Under the pieces are notes generated by a model. It ran no database searches and was not told the origin of the DNA. It worked only from the letters and a program-made list of their open reading frames with translations. Shown one piece after another: positions 18,135 through 27,700 of a stretch of DNA of 64,000 nucleotides. Positions within the stretch are counted from its first letter, which is position 1, and each line of letters opens with the position of its first letter. The position numbers and the translations under genes were made by a program. The DNA lies in NCBI RefSeq assembly GCF_000741205.1, contig NZ_JGYW01000009.1, positions 1 to 64,000 of the forward strand. Reading direction: 5' to 3'. This DNA is from Bifidobacterium gallicum DSM 20093 = LMG 11596. GTDB lineage: Bacteria > Actinomycetota > Actinomycetes > Actinomycetales > Bifidobacteriaceae.

Positions 18135-18497
18135 TCACCGCCCTCCAAACTTGCGAGCGCGATGATAACGTGACGCTTTGCTCCATCCATCTTTACGGGA
18201 TCCGGAGAAACTGTTGTCACGGTTTTCCAAAGGGCGCCGCACCAAAGTAAGCCCATCCTCATCTTCAGGAGTCCAAGAACTGCGTAGAGTTCGGAACGCG
18301 AGGTGCTGTTCATTGCGGGCGCTGTATACCATGATGGCGCGTCCTTCCCGAACGAGTTCTTCAATGCGTTCCCAGAGTTTGTCTCGCACGCGGGCGCTGA
18401 CGTGTCCTACAAATACTCCTGGAGATATTTCCAGCAGCCAGCGTGTCAAGTCTCCGCGTAGTCCTGGAGGGCAGGCTGTCAGCACTATCACGACCAT
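18135..18497 (-). CDS. cas2: CRISPR-associated endoribonuclease Cas2 (type I-E)
   Basis: 120 residues. The N-terminus MVVIVLTACPPGLRGDLTRWLL is characteristic of the type I-E Cas2 family, with the ferredoxin-like fold. With Cas1 it forms the integrase that inserts new spacers. The C-terminus (about 95-120) is a basic tail, GSRKDGWSKASRYHRARK. It overlaps cas1 by 10 bp and has GGAGGAACC before its ATG. It is the last cas gene; the leader follows. Confidence 0.95.
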   Translation of the reverse strand: MVVIVLTACPPGLRGDLTRWLLEISPGVFVGHVSARVRDKLWERIEELVREGRAIMVYSARNEQHLAFRTLRSSWTPEDEDGLTLVRRPLENRDNSFSGSRKDGWSKASRYHRARKFGGR

Positions 18498-19588
18498 GGT
18501 TCCTCCATTTCCTCGTCATACACTGGCTCGGGCAGTTCAATAGGTTCAGGAATGTTCGCAAACGGTTCCCCTATTTCTAGGATTCCCTCTATCTCGTCGC
18601 TATCATCAATATCTCCGTACGATCGTCCAGCTTCAACCGTCCCTTCTTTGCCGTCCCAAAGATAGAGATTGTTTCCTTCATTCTCGGCGTCAGCGGCATC
18701 AAATAAATGATGAATATCCTTGACCATGCGGGGCATGATGGAGAGGTCATACATGGCATCTCGCATCGCTCGTCTCACCGCACCGCCAATATCATCCACT
18801 TCTGTTGCTGCTGTTTTGAATGCTACTGGAATGGATAATTCAGCTTTGTATAAATCCGCCATGTCATATACAAATGACAGTTCATGTCCCGTGTGCACGA
18901 ACCCGAGTCCCGGAGAGCATCCCAGTGCAACAATCACGGCGTGAGCGATTCCGTACAAGCAAATATTGGCTGCGGACAACGCTTGGTTGATTCGGTCTGA
19001 ATCCGCAAAATCTTCGGGTCTGTAATCTCGCCGTTCCCAACGAACCCCTGTTTGTTTGGACCAGTGCCGGTAGACGCGCCGCACGCGCGCCCCTTCCCTG
19101 CCGCGCAACTGTTGCATGGTCAGGTTCGACACATCTTCATGGGGAAAGCGCATCGCATACATAGCTCTCGCGACGCTGAGCCGTTTCCTCATATTGGTGA
19201 CGAGCTGTGCTTGCTTCTGGAGAAGGTTCGAAGAATGGGTCAAAGGTTTCCCGGAACAATATGTGCGTACTCCGCGCTCCCCTACCCAAATCACTGTGGC
19301 ACCATTGTCACCAATCACCATCATCGCCTGGTGGGTGACGCTGGTTCCAGGCCCTAGCATGAGCACGCTCAACGCCGCGGCAGGGATGTGTCGTACGCCG
19401 CGGTCATCCGTTACTGTAATCGCGTTGTTGTCTCGGTTGACGACGCAATGTTCGAAGTATAGGAACGTCAGCCGGTCTTCACAACGGACCAGCTCACCGA
19501 GCTCCGGTTTGGGGGTTCCGGCCCCTTTGTTCGGATTTGATCTGGGCTTCCCCGGTTCCGGGCTCGGCTGTGCTGGTTCATCGTTCAT
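18488..19588 (-). CDS. cas1: CRISPR-associated integrase Cas1 (type I-E)
   Basis: 366 residues, longer than the usual 300-310. The core runs from ELVRCEDRLTFLYFEHCVVNRDNNAITV through the catalytic helical domain (GFVHTGHELSFVYDMADLYK, which holds the metal-binding His and Asp). The first 30 residues are Pro/Lys-rich. The last 60 are strongly acidic (DDSDEIEGILEIGEP...DEEMEEPWS), an extension typical of some actinobacterial I-E Cas1 proteins. With Cas2 it acquires spacers. The ATG at 19588 has AAGGAAAA before it; the cas6e stop lies 37 bp upstream. Confidence 0.96.
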   Translation of the reverse strand: MNDEPAQPSPEPGKPRSNPNKGAGTPKPELGELVRCEDRLTFLYFEHCVVNRDNNAITVTDDRGVRHIPAAALSVLMLGPGTSVTHQAMMVIGDNGATVIWVGERGVRTYCSGKPLTHSSNLLQKQAQLVTNMRKRLSVARAMYAMRFPHEDVSNLTMQQLRGREGARVRRVYRHWSKQTGVRWERRDYRPEDFADSDRINQALSAANICLYGIAHAVIVALGCSPGLGFVHTGHELSFVYDMADLYKAELSIPVAFKTAATEVDDIGGAVRRAMRDAMYDLSIMPRMVKDIHHLFDAADAENEGNNLYLWDGKEGTVEAGRSYGDIDDSDEIEGILEIGEPFANIPEPIELPEPVYDEEMEEPWS

Positions 19589-19625
19589 GGGTTTTCCTTG
19601 ATTGTTATTTATTTCTGTGATTGCT

Positions 19626-20363
19626 TCATGGCGTCATGATTGGCGCCAATGTCATCAATCCGCAGCCAAACCCTTTCGCTTTGCCGATGCCGAAGCACAG
19701 CGCATGGCGTAGGGATTGAGGATCCTCTACCTGCAGGGTTCCTTCAAAAACAGCTGTGGATAAGGTGACTTGGTTCTTGCGGTCACGGAACTTGTGACGC
19801 TGCCGGTCAATCACTCGTACCGAGGACAGCAGCAGTGGATCCTTCACCTGTTCGTCAAAACCCGAGACAGGATCACGTTCAGGCAACGAGAATCCATTAG
19901 CTGCAGCGCGACGTTCAAACCAATCAATTTGTTGACGCACGGTGACATACGCCTGCCTGGAACCTTTCATCTTGTCAAATGTGGCCAGGCTGTTGTGGAG
20001 ATTGAGGTCCGTCGCCGCGTTGCGCACGGGATTGGCGCAGACGCGGTAATGCCACTGTTGTCCTTGTGCCAAGCGATCAAGGAACGGAGTGTAATCCTTC
20101 GTTTCCCATTCGGCGTACCCCGGCCAACCCGCTTGCTCCACAATATGGAGCAAGTCAGGTTGTGATGGACTGACCACATACAGCCAGACGCTATGGTCCT
20201 GCCGGTTATGGTCCAACCTCCACAAGATGCGCCCTTCATCGGTGGCCCGTGGCGCGTGCGGCGGGAAACTGGCTTCCACAGCCGCATGGAGTTTGTAGGG
20301 AGAAGCCGCCAATTGTCGAGCCCCGATACGCGCCATATTCAATGCGATTCGAGAAAGATACAT
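19626..20363 (-). CDS. cas6e: Cas6e (CasE) crRNA endoribonuclease
   Basis: 245 residues, within the family range. MYLSRIALNMARIGARQLAASPYKLHAAVEASFP is the typical opening, with the catalytic His of Cas6e in the KLHAAVE region. The C-terminus has the glycine-rich loop GIGKAKGFGCGLMTLAP. It cleaves each repeat at the base of the CCCCGC/GCGGGG stem, leaving an 8-nt 5' handle (ATGATCCY here), and stays bound to the crRNA in Cascade. It starts with CAAGGAG upstream, 16 bp after cas5e. Confidence 0.96.
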   Translation of the reverse strand: MYLSRIALNMARIGARQLAASPYKLHAAVEASFPPHAPRATDEGRILWRLDHNRQDHSVWLYVVSPSQPDLLHIVEQAGWPGYAEWETKDYTPFLDRLAQGQQWHYRVCANPVRNAATDLNLHNSLATFDKMKGSRQAYVTVRQQIDWFERRAAANGFSLPERDPVSGFDEQVKDPLLLSSVRVIDRQRHKFRDRKNQVTLSTAVFEGTLQVEDPQSLRHALCFGIGKAKGFGCGLMTLAPIMTP

Positions 20364-20379
20364 GGTCTTGTCTCCTTGC

Positions 20380-21132
20380 TCACATAAGGCTCATCGGGTC
20401 AGCTGCCCCGGTAAACTCTGGCGGACGGTTATCGGTTTGGCGCGCGGACGGCTCTGTGGCAGAGTCTTGCGTTGGGCAATCCACAAAATAGCGGCGTACC
20501 GGACGTTGCGCATACCGGCGATGCTTCTGACTGAAGCTCAACGGCATATCGGACTGCTGTCCCGTGGTTTCGCCATTTTCAACGGCATCCACCACAACCT
20601 GCAGCCGCTTGGAATCATGAACTTTTTTGCGGTACCAAGGCGACGCAATCCAAGGTTCCTTGTCCAGAGCCTCTTCCACATTGGCATAATCCTTGACCCC
20701 GAGGGACACTGGACTTGCCGGTGGACACGACCTGCGGCCCAGGAACAATGGCCACTGGGGATTGCGCAGCGCAGCATCTAACGACTCCAGCAACGAGCGT
20801 TCCCCCTCGATGGCCACAAGGAATTTGGCGTCTGCCAGATAGTAACGGTGAGTCAAAGGCATTGTGAGGGAGAATTCACCACTCTTCTTACGTGCGATGC
20901 TTTTTTCAGTCTGGAAGTCTCGCATGATTCTCCCAGGCTGGTCGGAACGCACCCCGAACCGTAAACCAAGCAGGTCTTCAATGGAATCCTCTCTGCGGCG
21001 ACCCTGAGCCGATGCCAGCAAGCCTATGACAGCACTTTTGGTCGGTTCAGTCCTCGTCTCTCTACGATTGAATCGCGACGAGTCACCCCAGGATTGCATC
21101 GGTCCTGCAAGGCGCAAGATCAATACACTCAT
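20380..21132 (-). CDS. cas5e: Cas5e (CasD) Cascade subunit
   Basis: The start ATG at 21132 (MSVLILRLAGPMQSWGDSSRFNRRETRTEPTKS) was chosen over the open frame from 21216, because homology begins there and AAGGAG lies upstream. 250 residues. It is the RAMP protein that caps the crRNA 5' handle in type I-E Cascade; LAGPMQSWG and the RRxTxxxPTKSAVIGLLASA block are the family hallmarks. The stop of cas7e lies 4 bp before its start, so translation is coupled. Confidence 0.96.
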   Translation of the reverse strand: MSVLILRLAGPMQSWGDSSRFNRRETRTEPTKSAVIGLLASAQGRRREDSIEDLLGLRFGVRSDQPGRIMRDFQTEKSIARKKSGEFSLTMPLTHRYYLADAKFLVAIEGERSLLESLDAALRNPQWPLFLGRRSCPPASPVSLGVKDYANVEEALDKEPWIASPWYRKKVHDSKRLQVVVDAVENGETTGQQSDMPLSFSQKHRRYAQRPVRRYFVDCPTQDSATEPSARQTDNRPPEFTGAADPMSLM

Positions 21133-21136
21133 GTTC

Positions 21137-22282
21137 TCACTGCTCCTTGGCGGCCAGTTCTTGCTGGAGCACCGTATCCAAGGACTCGACCATGACAGGT
21201 AGCGTGACATGCTCACTCAAGGAATCCAACAATTCCACGGGTTGACCTGCCACAATATTCCATGCGGCAATTGGAGTCTCACCATAGGTGTCTTGGATAT
21301 CCTGCAACTTGCGACCCAACCGTTCCGCGGCCACACGGGAAATGGACTTGTCTCGTTCAGCATGCACAGGACGTTCGAAGGCCTCAACAGGATTGATGGG
21401 CTGCGAATTACGCACAACCACCAGAGCTGCCGTGGGTAGCGTACGGTTGGCAAATGTGTTCTGCTTGCCGGTCGGCATTGACCTGAGGAACGCGTTGACG
21501 AACGCGTCCACAGCCTTGACAGTCATATCGGCACTCTGCAGCTGCTCATACAACGAATCCACAGCAACCGTGGCATAGCGATACAGTGTTGAGGAATTGA
21601 ATCCAACCGTATCCAGCATGGCCGCTCCCGCATTATCATCGGCAGCGTCATCATCAATAGCAGTGAAGTAATCATATTCCGGAGTCACTTCATCCACCGA
21701 AATCGCATGAGCAACTTGAGCTGAAGCATCCGTGTTCAATTCGGGAGCATCAGCCAACATGCGTCCGAACAGTGCGATATCCACAGCTTGCGGCCCGTGG
21801 AACACTGCCGACACCTGGCCTTTCATTTCTTTAGAAGGTTTGTCCAAATCTTCATCGGCATCAATCCAAGCAATAGCGAGATCAGCCAACTTATCAATTT
21901 CCCTGTTGGCAATGAAAATCAGGTATTGCGTGAGATCTGCACCTTCCATGGATCCCTTGCGCTTCGACTTCTCGACTTTTGCACCAGTAGCAGTCAACGC
22001 CGCGGTGGCAGCCTTGTGGACTGTTTCCACATCAATATCAGGCCGCTTGGCGACAATGCTCTGTTCAATCTGAGCTAACGCATTCTTGGTACGGATACCC
22101 AACTGATCGGCATCGAGCATCTCCGGGAACGCTTCACGCATGGCACGCTTCCACGCTTGGCTTGATACGCGGGCACGCAACACTCCGCCATAGATTGCAG
22201 TCTTCGGATTACCCGTGTCATCCCGATTGATGTTGCTTGGAGGCACATTCTGGATGGCATAAATTTCAACAATAGTGGTCAT
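21137..22282 (-). CDS. cas7e: Cas7e (CasC/Cse4) Cascade backbone
   Basis: 381 residues, the normal size. The N-terminal block VEIYAIQNVPPSNINRDDTG then PKTAIYGGVLRARVSSQAWKRA is diagnostic of Cse4/CasC. Six copies coat the spacer RNA, one per 6 nt, and their thumbs flip out every sixth base. The start has AAGGAG nine bases upstream. A 70-bp gap separates it from cse2 and holds a perfect stem-loop at 22312-22338, which may adjust mRNA stability for this high-copy subunit. Confidence 0.97.
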   Translation of the reverse strand: MTTIVEIYAIQNVPPSNINRDDTGNPKTAIYGGVLRARVSSQAWKRAMREAFPEMLDADQLGIRTKNALAQIEQSIVAKRPDIDVETVHKAATAALTATGAKVEKSKRKGSMEGADLTQYLIFIANREIDKLADLAIAWIDADEDLDKPSKEMKGQVSAVFHGPQAVDIALFGRMLADAPELNTDASAQVAHAISVDEVTPEYDYFTAIDDDAADDNAGAAMLDTVGFNSSTLYRYATVAVDSLYEQLQSADMTVKAVDAFVNAFLRSMPTGKQNTFANRTLPTAALVVVRNSQPINPVEAFERPVHAERDKSISRVAAERLGRKLQDIQDTYGETPIAAWNIVAGQPVELLDSLSEHVTLPVMVESLDTVLQQELAAKEQ

Positions 22283-22311
22283 GACGACTCCTTAAACAAT
22301 ATCGATAACGT

Positions 22312-22338
22312 ATTGATTGCAAATCAGCGGCAATCAAT
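22312..22338 (-). promoter_or_regulatory. Intercistronic stem-loop upstream of cas7e
   Basis: ATTGATTGC (22312-22320) and GCAATCAAT (22330-22338) are perfect complements with a 9-nt loop. It is in the only sizeable gap of the cse1-cas2 operon, between cse2 and cas7e. There is no U-tract, so processing or 5'-end protection of the cas7e message is more likely than termination. Confidence 0.55.
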
Positions 22339-22352
22339 CTTGTATTGGGTTC

Positions 22353-22991
22353 TTATTTGTTGGATGATTCAGCATTCCGCTGGGATTGGCGATAGTGGTA
22401 ATCCATGCTCCAACGCTGGAACACGGCACCCCGGGAGTCCGGGAACTGCATCAGATACAAATCCCGGGCCAGACGCCCATAATCCAGAGCGATTGGGTGC
22501 TCTGTACTACGCATAAGCATGATGAGTGCGCGAAGATACCAAGCGGTGCCTTCAAAGGTGGGCGCGTTCTCTGCAGCATTCAATCTGCGGACCACACCTT
22601 TATCCTCATCGGAGCCTTCAGCGATGAACTGACAGGCTTTACCGAATGAAATCGGATAATATTCGCCCTCTTCTTTGCGTAACTGCGCCACACCATAATC
22701 TTTGGACTGCTGGTGTACGGCATACAATCCGAGTGCTGTGGTGATAGCTTTGACCAAGCGGGAGTCATGCTCGGGGTCTCCCAGCATGTCTTCCGGCCAT
22801 GCATCAAAGATTACCGCGCCAGCAGCCAGCCAGTCCGTATGTGCCGGATCTGCGCATTTGCGAAGATTCGCCAGAACGGCACGGACATCAGCGCTGGCAC
22901 CTCCATTGCCGACATACTCTTGCTGCATGTTGCGCACGAGACGGTTCACGTATGTTTGCACGCCACGTGCTTTGTCACTGCGTTGGAGCAT
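22353..22991 (-). CDS. cse2: Cse2 (CasB) Cascade small subunit
   Basis: The ATG at 22991 (MLQRSDKARGVQTYVN) has GGAAGGGG six bases upstream; an ATG at 23024 has a weaker site. 212 residues, all-helical in character as expected. Two copies form the belly of type I-E Cascade and stabilise the R-loop. WPEDMLGDPEHDSRLVKAITTALGLYAVHQQS and KACQFIAEGSDEDKGVVRRLNA match the CasB family. The gene overlaps the end of cse1 by 17 bp. Confidence 0.94.
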   Translation of the reverse strand: MLQRSDKARGVQTYVNRLVRNMQQEYVGNGGASADVRAVLANLRKCADPAHTDWLAAGAVIFDAWPEDMLGDPEHDSRLVKAITTALGLYAVHQQSKDYGVAQLRKEEGEYYPISFGKACQFIAEGSDEDKGVVRRLNAAENAPTFEGTAWYLRALIMLMRSTEHPIALDYGRLARDLYLMQFPDSRGAVFQRWSMDYHYRQSQRNAESSNK

Positions 22992-24675
22992 CTTCTTCCC
23001 CTTCCGTTGGTATGGAATGTTCACTCAGCGACCCCAAGTTCTCCTTCAGTCGGTATTTCAGGGTCAACATGGCCTGCCCCGCGTCCACGCGACGCCCGTT
23101 CTCCTCATGGAATGAGAAGGACTGAGTCGGCGACTGATCCAGATAATCTTGCGCAAGTCGCAAGAGCAACCTATGGATTTCATCCTTCCAAGACTTGCAG
23201 TACGCCAGCGCATCATCATCAGATCGATATTGGGCCAATCGTTCGCGAAACACTCCGTCAAGTGCCGCATAAGCCTCTTCAGCAATCTGCATCCGGGTAT
23301 CAGTACGCCTGTTTTTGCTGTCACTATCTGCGCCGCTGGCAACTTCAAGACGGAACGCGAAGGTACCTAGATCTTTCACCGACTGTTCAGTGGCAGCGAC
23401 CACATCCAGCACTCTGCCGATAATGTCACCACCGCTGCGTAGCATCTCACTACTTAATTCCAGAGAATCATCGTATGACGCTTCAAACACTGAACTTTGC
23501 GTGCCATAGGTCATGCCTTGGGCAATGATGCCTATAGTTTGCAATAGATGCTTCTCGCGCAATTCAGGAATCTCGTCAAAGAGTCGGTCCAACCAACGTA
23601 GCACTCCAGGACGTGCCGAATTTTCCGAATCGGCGACCAGCAGCGGCCCCAATGAACGCCACAATGCCTTGCCTGCTTCGAAGGTCCGAGGCATTACCAC
23701 AGGTGCATTGCCCTCACCCTTCTTTGGTTTGGACACTCTCCAAGAGGTATGCATTTCTGCAATTTGTGTGTATGCAGGACGGATAATATCGCCATAACAA
23801 ATCACAAGGCCAATAACCTGCGTACCGGCTTCATTGCATACCAATCGGATACGCCGTGACTGCACAGTCAACGCATCGACCATGCCACGGAAGCCATCTC
23901 GAACCACAAGGTCATGTTCCGGCGGGGTGTCAAGTTCCCAAGGAGCACGATCATAGGTGGATTCAGACAGTTCTGAAGTCAAAGGGTTAGATATGACCCA
24001 GTTCAACATAATTGTTTCGAACAGGTTAGATCCTTCTGCCCACACGCTACCGATATTGCCAAGCCACCCTACCGATGGCACTCCTTGCGGCGCAAAGGCT
24101 TTTCCCTTGTTAATTGCAGAAAACCCTTCCACGGGGCTCTTGATGCCTGCAGTATCGTAAGCCATGATCGTAAGCAGCTGTCGTGCTGCCTCAGCGAAAT
24201 CCAGCCCTTCCAGCGTTTCTGGATTGCGCAACGAGAACAATCCCGTACCTTTAGGCACGTCCAGAATCATTGTCTCCACACCGTCATATGCCTTTTTGCC
24301 GACATATTCCAAATCCGGCACTTGGTAGAACGGTGTCTTGCTATCGAACAACTCGAATTTAGCTTCATACTTGTTCAAGTATGCGTTGATGATCTCCAGA
24401 TCGAATTCGCCAAGATCCCAGAATTCTTGCCACAATGCATAGCATTCCGATGGAGCCACATCGATTTGCTCCATTTCATAAGCGCGCATCCAGATTGCTT
24501 CAAACAATCGATACAGCACAGCTTTTTGCAATGGATTATCAGTAACAATCGCAACGATATGCGACGCCTGCTCAAACGACTCACGCAAGCTTACAACAGC
24601 GCGAGTCGCATCATCATAGACCACAGGAATCCAAGGATCATTCACCAAATTGAATTGAGGTTGGATAGCCTTCAT
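22975..24675 (-). CDS. cse1: Cse1 (CasA/Cas8e) Cascade large subunit
   Basis: 566 residues, the normal size. It opens with FNLVNDPWIPVVYDD, the signature of CasA, and ends in a helical bundle. It recognises the PAM and recruits Cas3. It is the first gene of the cse1-cse2-cas7e-cas5e-cas6e-cas1-cas2 operon, with AGGGAGG upstream of the ATG. A near-consensus promoter (TTGCGA-N17-TATAGT) and a perfect inverted repeat lie in the 107 bp between this gene and cas3. The same promoter is matched by the spacer of the small RNA at 27910-27996. Confidence 0.96.
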   Translation of the reverse strand: MKAIQPQFNLVNDPWIPVVYDDATRAVVSLRESFEQASHIVAIVTDNPLQKAVLYRLFEAIWMRAYEMEQIDVAPSECYALWQEFWDLGEFDLEIINAYLNKYEAKFELFDSKTPFYQVPDLEYVGKKAYDGVETMILDVPKGTGLFSLRNPETLEGLDFAEAARQLLTIMAYDTAGIKSPVEGFSAINKGKAFAPQGVPSVGWLGNIGSVWAEGSNLFETIMLNWVISNPLTSELSESTYDRAPWELDTPPEHDLVVRDGFRGMVDALTVQSRRIRLVCNEAGTQVIGLVICYGDIIRPAYTQIAEMHTSWRVSKPKKGEGNAPVVMPRTFEAGKALWRSLGPLLVADSENSARPGVLRWLDRLFDEIPELREKHLLQTIGIIAQGMTYGTQSSVFEASYDDSLELSSEMLRSGGDIIGRVLDVVAATEQSVKDLGTFAFRLEVASGADSDSKNRRTDTRMQIAEEAYAALDGVFRERLAQYRSDDDALAYCKSWKDEIHRLLLRLAQDYLDQSPTQSFSFHEENGRRVDAGQAMLTLKYRLKENLGSLSEHSIPTEGEEDAPTQ

Positions 24676-24704
24676 CGCCCTACACCTCCCTTCTATTTAC
24701 AGAA

Positions 24705-24736
24705 ATGGATATGCAGCTTCAGCGCTGCATATCCAT
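24705..24736 (-). promoter_or_regulatory. Perfect inverted repeat at the Cascade promoter start site
   Basis: ATGGATATGCAGC (24705-24717) and GCTGCATATCCAT (24724-24736) are perfect 13-bp arms around TTCAGC. The repeat begins one base past the -10 box, so it spans the predicted transcription start and the first 25 nt of the leader. It could be an operator for a dimeric repressor or a 5'-end hairpin of the cas mRNA. Confidence 0.75.
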
Positions 24737-24737
24737 G

Positions 24738-24766
24738 ACTATAACAGAAGAATGATAAGTTCGCAA
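24738..24766 (-). promoter_or_regulatory. Promoter of the Cascade-cas1-cas2 operon
   Basis: On the minus strand TTGCGA (24766-24761) and TATAGT (24743-24738) are separated by exactly 17 bp, a near-ideal sigma-70-type promoter facing cse1. No promoter of comparable quality is seen elsewhere in the cas region. Confidence 0.8.
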
Positions 24767-24783
24767 CTGATAGTAGTTAATAT
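24765..24783 (+). promoter_or_regulatory. Predicted Cascade autorepression site (PAM and protospacer)
   Basis: The plus strand reads AAC (24765-24767) followed by TGATAGTAGTTAATAT (24768-24783). It matches spacer positions 1-5, 7-11 and 13-16 of the crRNA-like RNA at 27910-27996. Positions 6 and 12 mismatch, exactly the bases that type I-E Cascade flips out and does not read; matching stops at 17. The PAM bases AA are shared with the -35 box of the cse1 promoter. AAC agrees with the C/T preference at repeat position 29 in the arrays. Confidence 0.72.
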
Positions 24784-27700
24784 CATGACTGTGGGTTGCG
24801 AATATGCTTCAGACCGGTTTCCGATCCATACTGCAGGCGTTCTCCCAGAACAATTCCCTCATACATGTCCAGACCACCGGCAGGCTGCAATATGAGGGGC
24901 AATACGCCTTCAAGCATTGGGGATTCTTGCCATGCCATGGCATAGTGGCCTCCAGTGCGTTCCAAATCCTCAATAATCGCCTCGATGCAATCACCATCGT
25001 TCTTGGGATGGGTCAGTGACAGCGGCAATCGAATCATTTGCCCTAACATGGCGTCCACAATGCGACTATTGGGTATCGTGTCAGCTGGAACTACAGGGCC
25101 TAATCCGCCATCTTCGTCCAGCACATGCAGCACCCCATCCTCGTCTTGCACCAACAACATCACTTCCAACGATTCCTGAGCATCACGAACAGCCTGCATG
25201 CCGCGCTCTTCACCTTGCCGGTCCAGCAAACCAGCGCGACCGAAAAAATCAACCAGCGTTTCCTTGGAAGCCAGCATCGTATCCAATTGTTTCAGGCAAT
25301 AGTCAGTTGCCCTTTTCTGCTTACTTTCATCATGTTCATCCCGAACCTGAACTGCTTTCTCATATGAGGCATGCCATTGTTCGGGGATACGCTCACATGC
25401 ATCCGCCCCATACGCTTCGCGCACCACAACAGCAATATCCTCCGGCAGTAATTGCTCAGAACAAGCCTGTTCATCAGTGATATCCAGCACTGTGAGCGCT
25501 TCCATCAGCGACGCCTTCTCATATACATGGGATACGCCGTTGTCAAATGTCGGGGTTTGCCATGATGTAACGCCACGCACATAACATTCGGGGATGGCCA
25601 CACGCGGGGGTCGTTGTGATCGCTCATGGCGGTGCATGCGCCCTACGCGCTGCATAATCAGGTCCACAGGAGCAATGTCACTAATCATGAGGTCCACATC
25701 AATATCCAAGGATTGCTCCAGCACCTGTGTACCGACAACAATCAGACAGTGGGGGCGCTTGCCGTTTTCCAATGTGGCCGCGTTTCCCAGCATGTGCAAG
25801 AGTTGCTCTTCTTTGGAACGTCGGTCATCGTCGGTAAATCGCGCGTGCAAAAGCATCACCTCATCCGCTGCATACTGATCTTGCAATGCTTCATACACTT
25901 TCTGTGCCCTACCGACCGTGTCACACACCACTGCGGCGCAGCCGCCCTCACGCAACTTATCTTGCAACAAGGCGCACAATTCTTCGATATCGTCGCCCAT
26001 AGCGTTGAATCGCACGGTTTGCGACCTGCCACTTGGAGCCACAGCGGCATGATGGATATGCATCCCGTCCGTGTAACTGATCAGAGGGTATGCTATCCGG
26101 GAATCTGTTTCTTCGGTCTCAGACCCACCCATGGATTCCGGGGGGTGTTGCCGTTTCTTACGCCCCCGTATAGAACCGGTACGCAATTGTGCATGATTCA
26201 TTTGGTATTCCCATGCATGCTCGGCTTTACGCCCGCGCATATAAGCATCAAGGTATGCCTCACGCAATGCCGGTGGTAGCGTTGCCGATAAAAGAACTAC
26301 CGGTACTTGCAAACCGCCCAGCCAAGTGAGCACACATTCCAGATATTGCTGCATGTATCGGTCATAGGCATGGCATTCATCGACAACGACTATTTTGTTG
26401 GCTAAGGCGAGGTCTCGCAACGCCACATGTTTCATTTGCAATGCACCCATAAGCACGTGGTCTACTGTGCAAATCAGGAAGTTGGCCAGCGGGCCTTTCT
26501 TGCGGCCCCATAGCCAGTCAGCCACCATGGTGTTGCTCTTCCGTGGTGCAGTTTCGTCATACACGGATGCCATTGATTTTGATTGAGCAATGAGACCCCG
26601 AAATTCACGATTACGTGTCGCCTTGCCATGCGACAGCCACACGGATTTATCAGTATCAGAGGGCAATGCATCCAACCAGGAGTGCACACGCGTGAACATC
26701 GGATCCGTGGTGGCCATTGTCGGCAATGCGACGCAGACACCTCCCGCTTGTGTTTTTGCGGCGAGTATTTCGGCAGCCATCAGAGCGGCTTCTGTTTTGC
26801 CCTCACCCATAGGCGCTTCGACAATCATGATGCCTGGCTGCTCCACAGCATTGCACAGCTCAACAACCTTTTTTTGCATGGGACGCATTTGCGCCTGCTG
26901 AGGCATATTGAATCGTTGCTGGAACCAGTGCTGCACCGCTTGTGCATTATCGAGATCTTCAAGCGCTGACGCTTGCCATGCTGGAGTCAGCTTTGCCGTG
27001 CTCCATCCGCGCTCCCCACGCTCACGCAGTTCTCGAAATTCACTAGGCGCCGACTTCTCCGCTGAAGCGCGCGCGGGGAAGAGAGGAAACATTCCCGCGT
27101 CACTATTACTGGCAATCCAATCGGCCATGATGACCATACCTGTGATAATCAAGGCGACATGGGATCCGAGCTCTAGTGTTCGAAGCCGCTGCATATCGGC
27201 ATCTGTCAATCCGCTGATTTGGATTGCGAATGCAATTAGCTCCCGTTGTACTTCCTGCCATAGGGAATACGCATCACTACTTCCCATTTCCGCATTTCTT
27301 TTGTAAGCATCACGAAGTTTGCCGGTTTCAGCCGGACGGCCATGATGGCCACCAACAACACTCGCATAAGAGCGAGCGCCCCGCTGCGTAAATCCATAAG
27401 TATCTGTGAGATACCGCTCAAGAATGAGTTCACCTGCAATGGTGTGATAGGGTTCAACCCCTTCCAGATAAGGACTGAATGGCAATCCCGCTTGTTCAGG
27501 TTTCCAAGCCATGGACTTCACACCATCCACATCACCAGATATATGAATGGAACGATTTTGGAAAATTGGCGTGGCTTTGCCGATATCATGCACAGCAGCC
27601 AGAAATATCACCACTTTGCGCGCCAAATCATAATCATTGTTGAAATTACGGGTGATTGTTCGTTTCGTATGCTCAGGCAGCCATTGATACCACAATCGAT

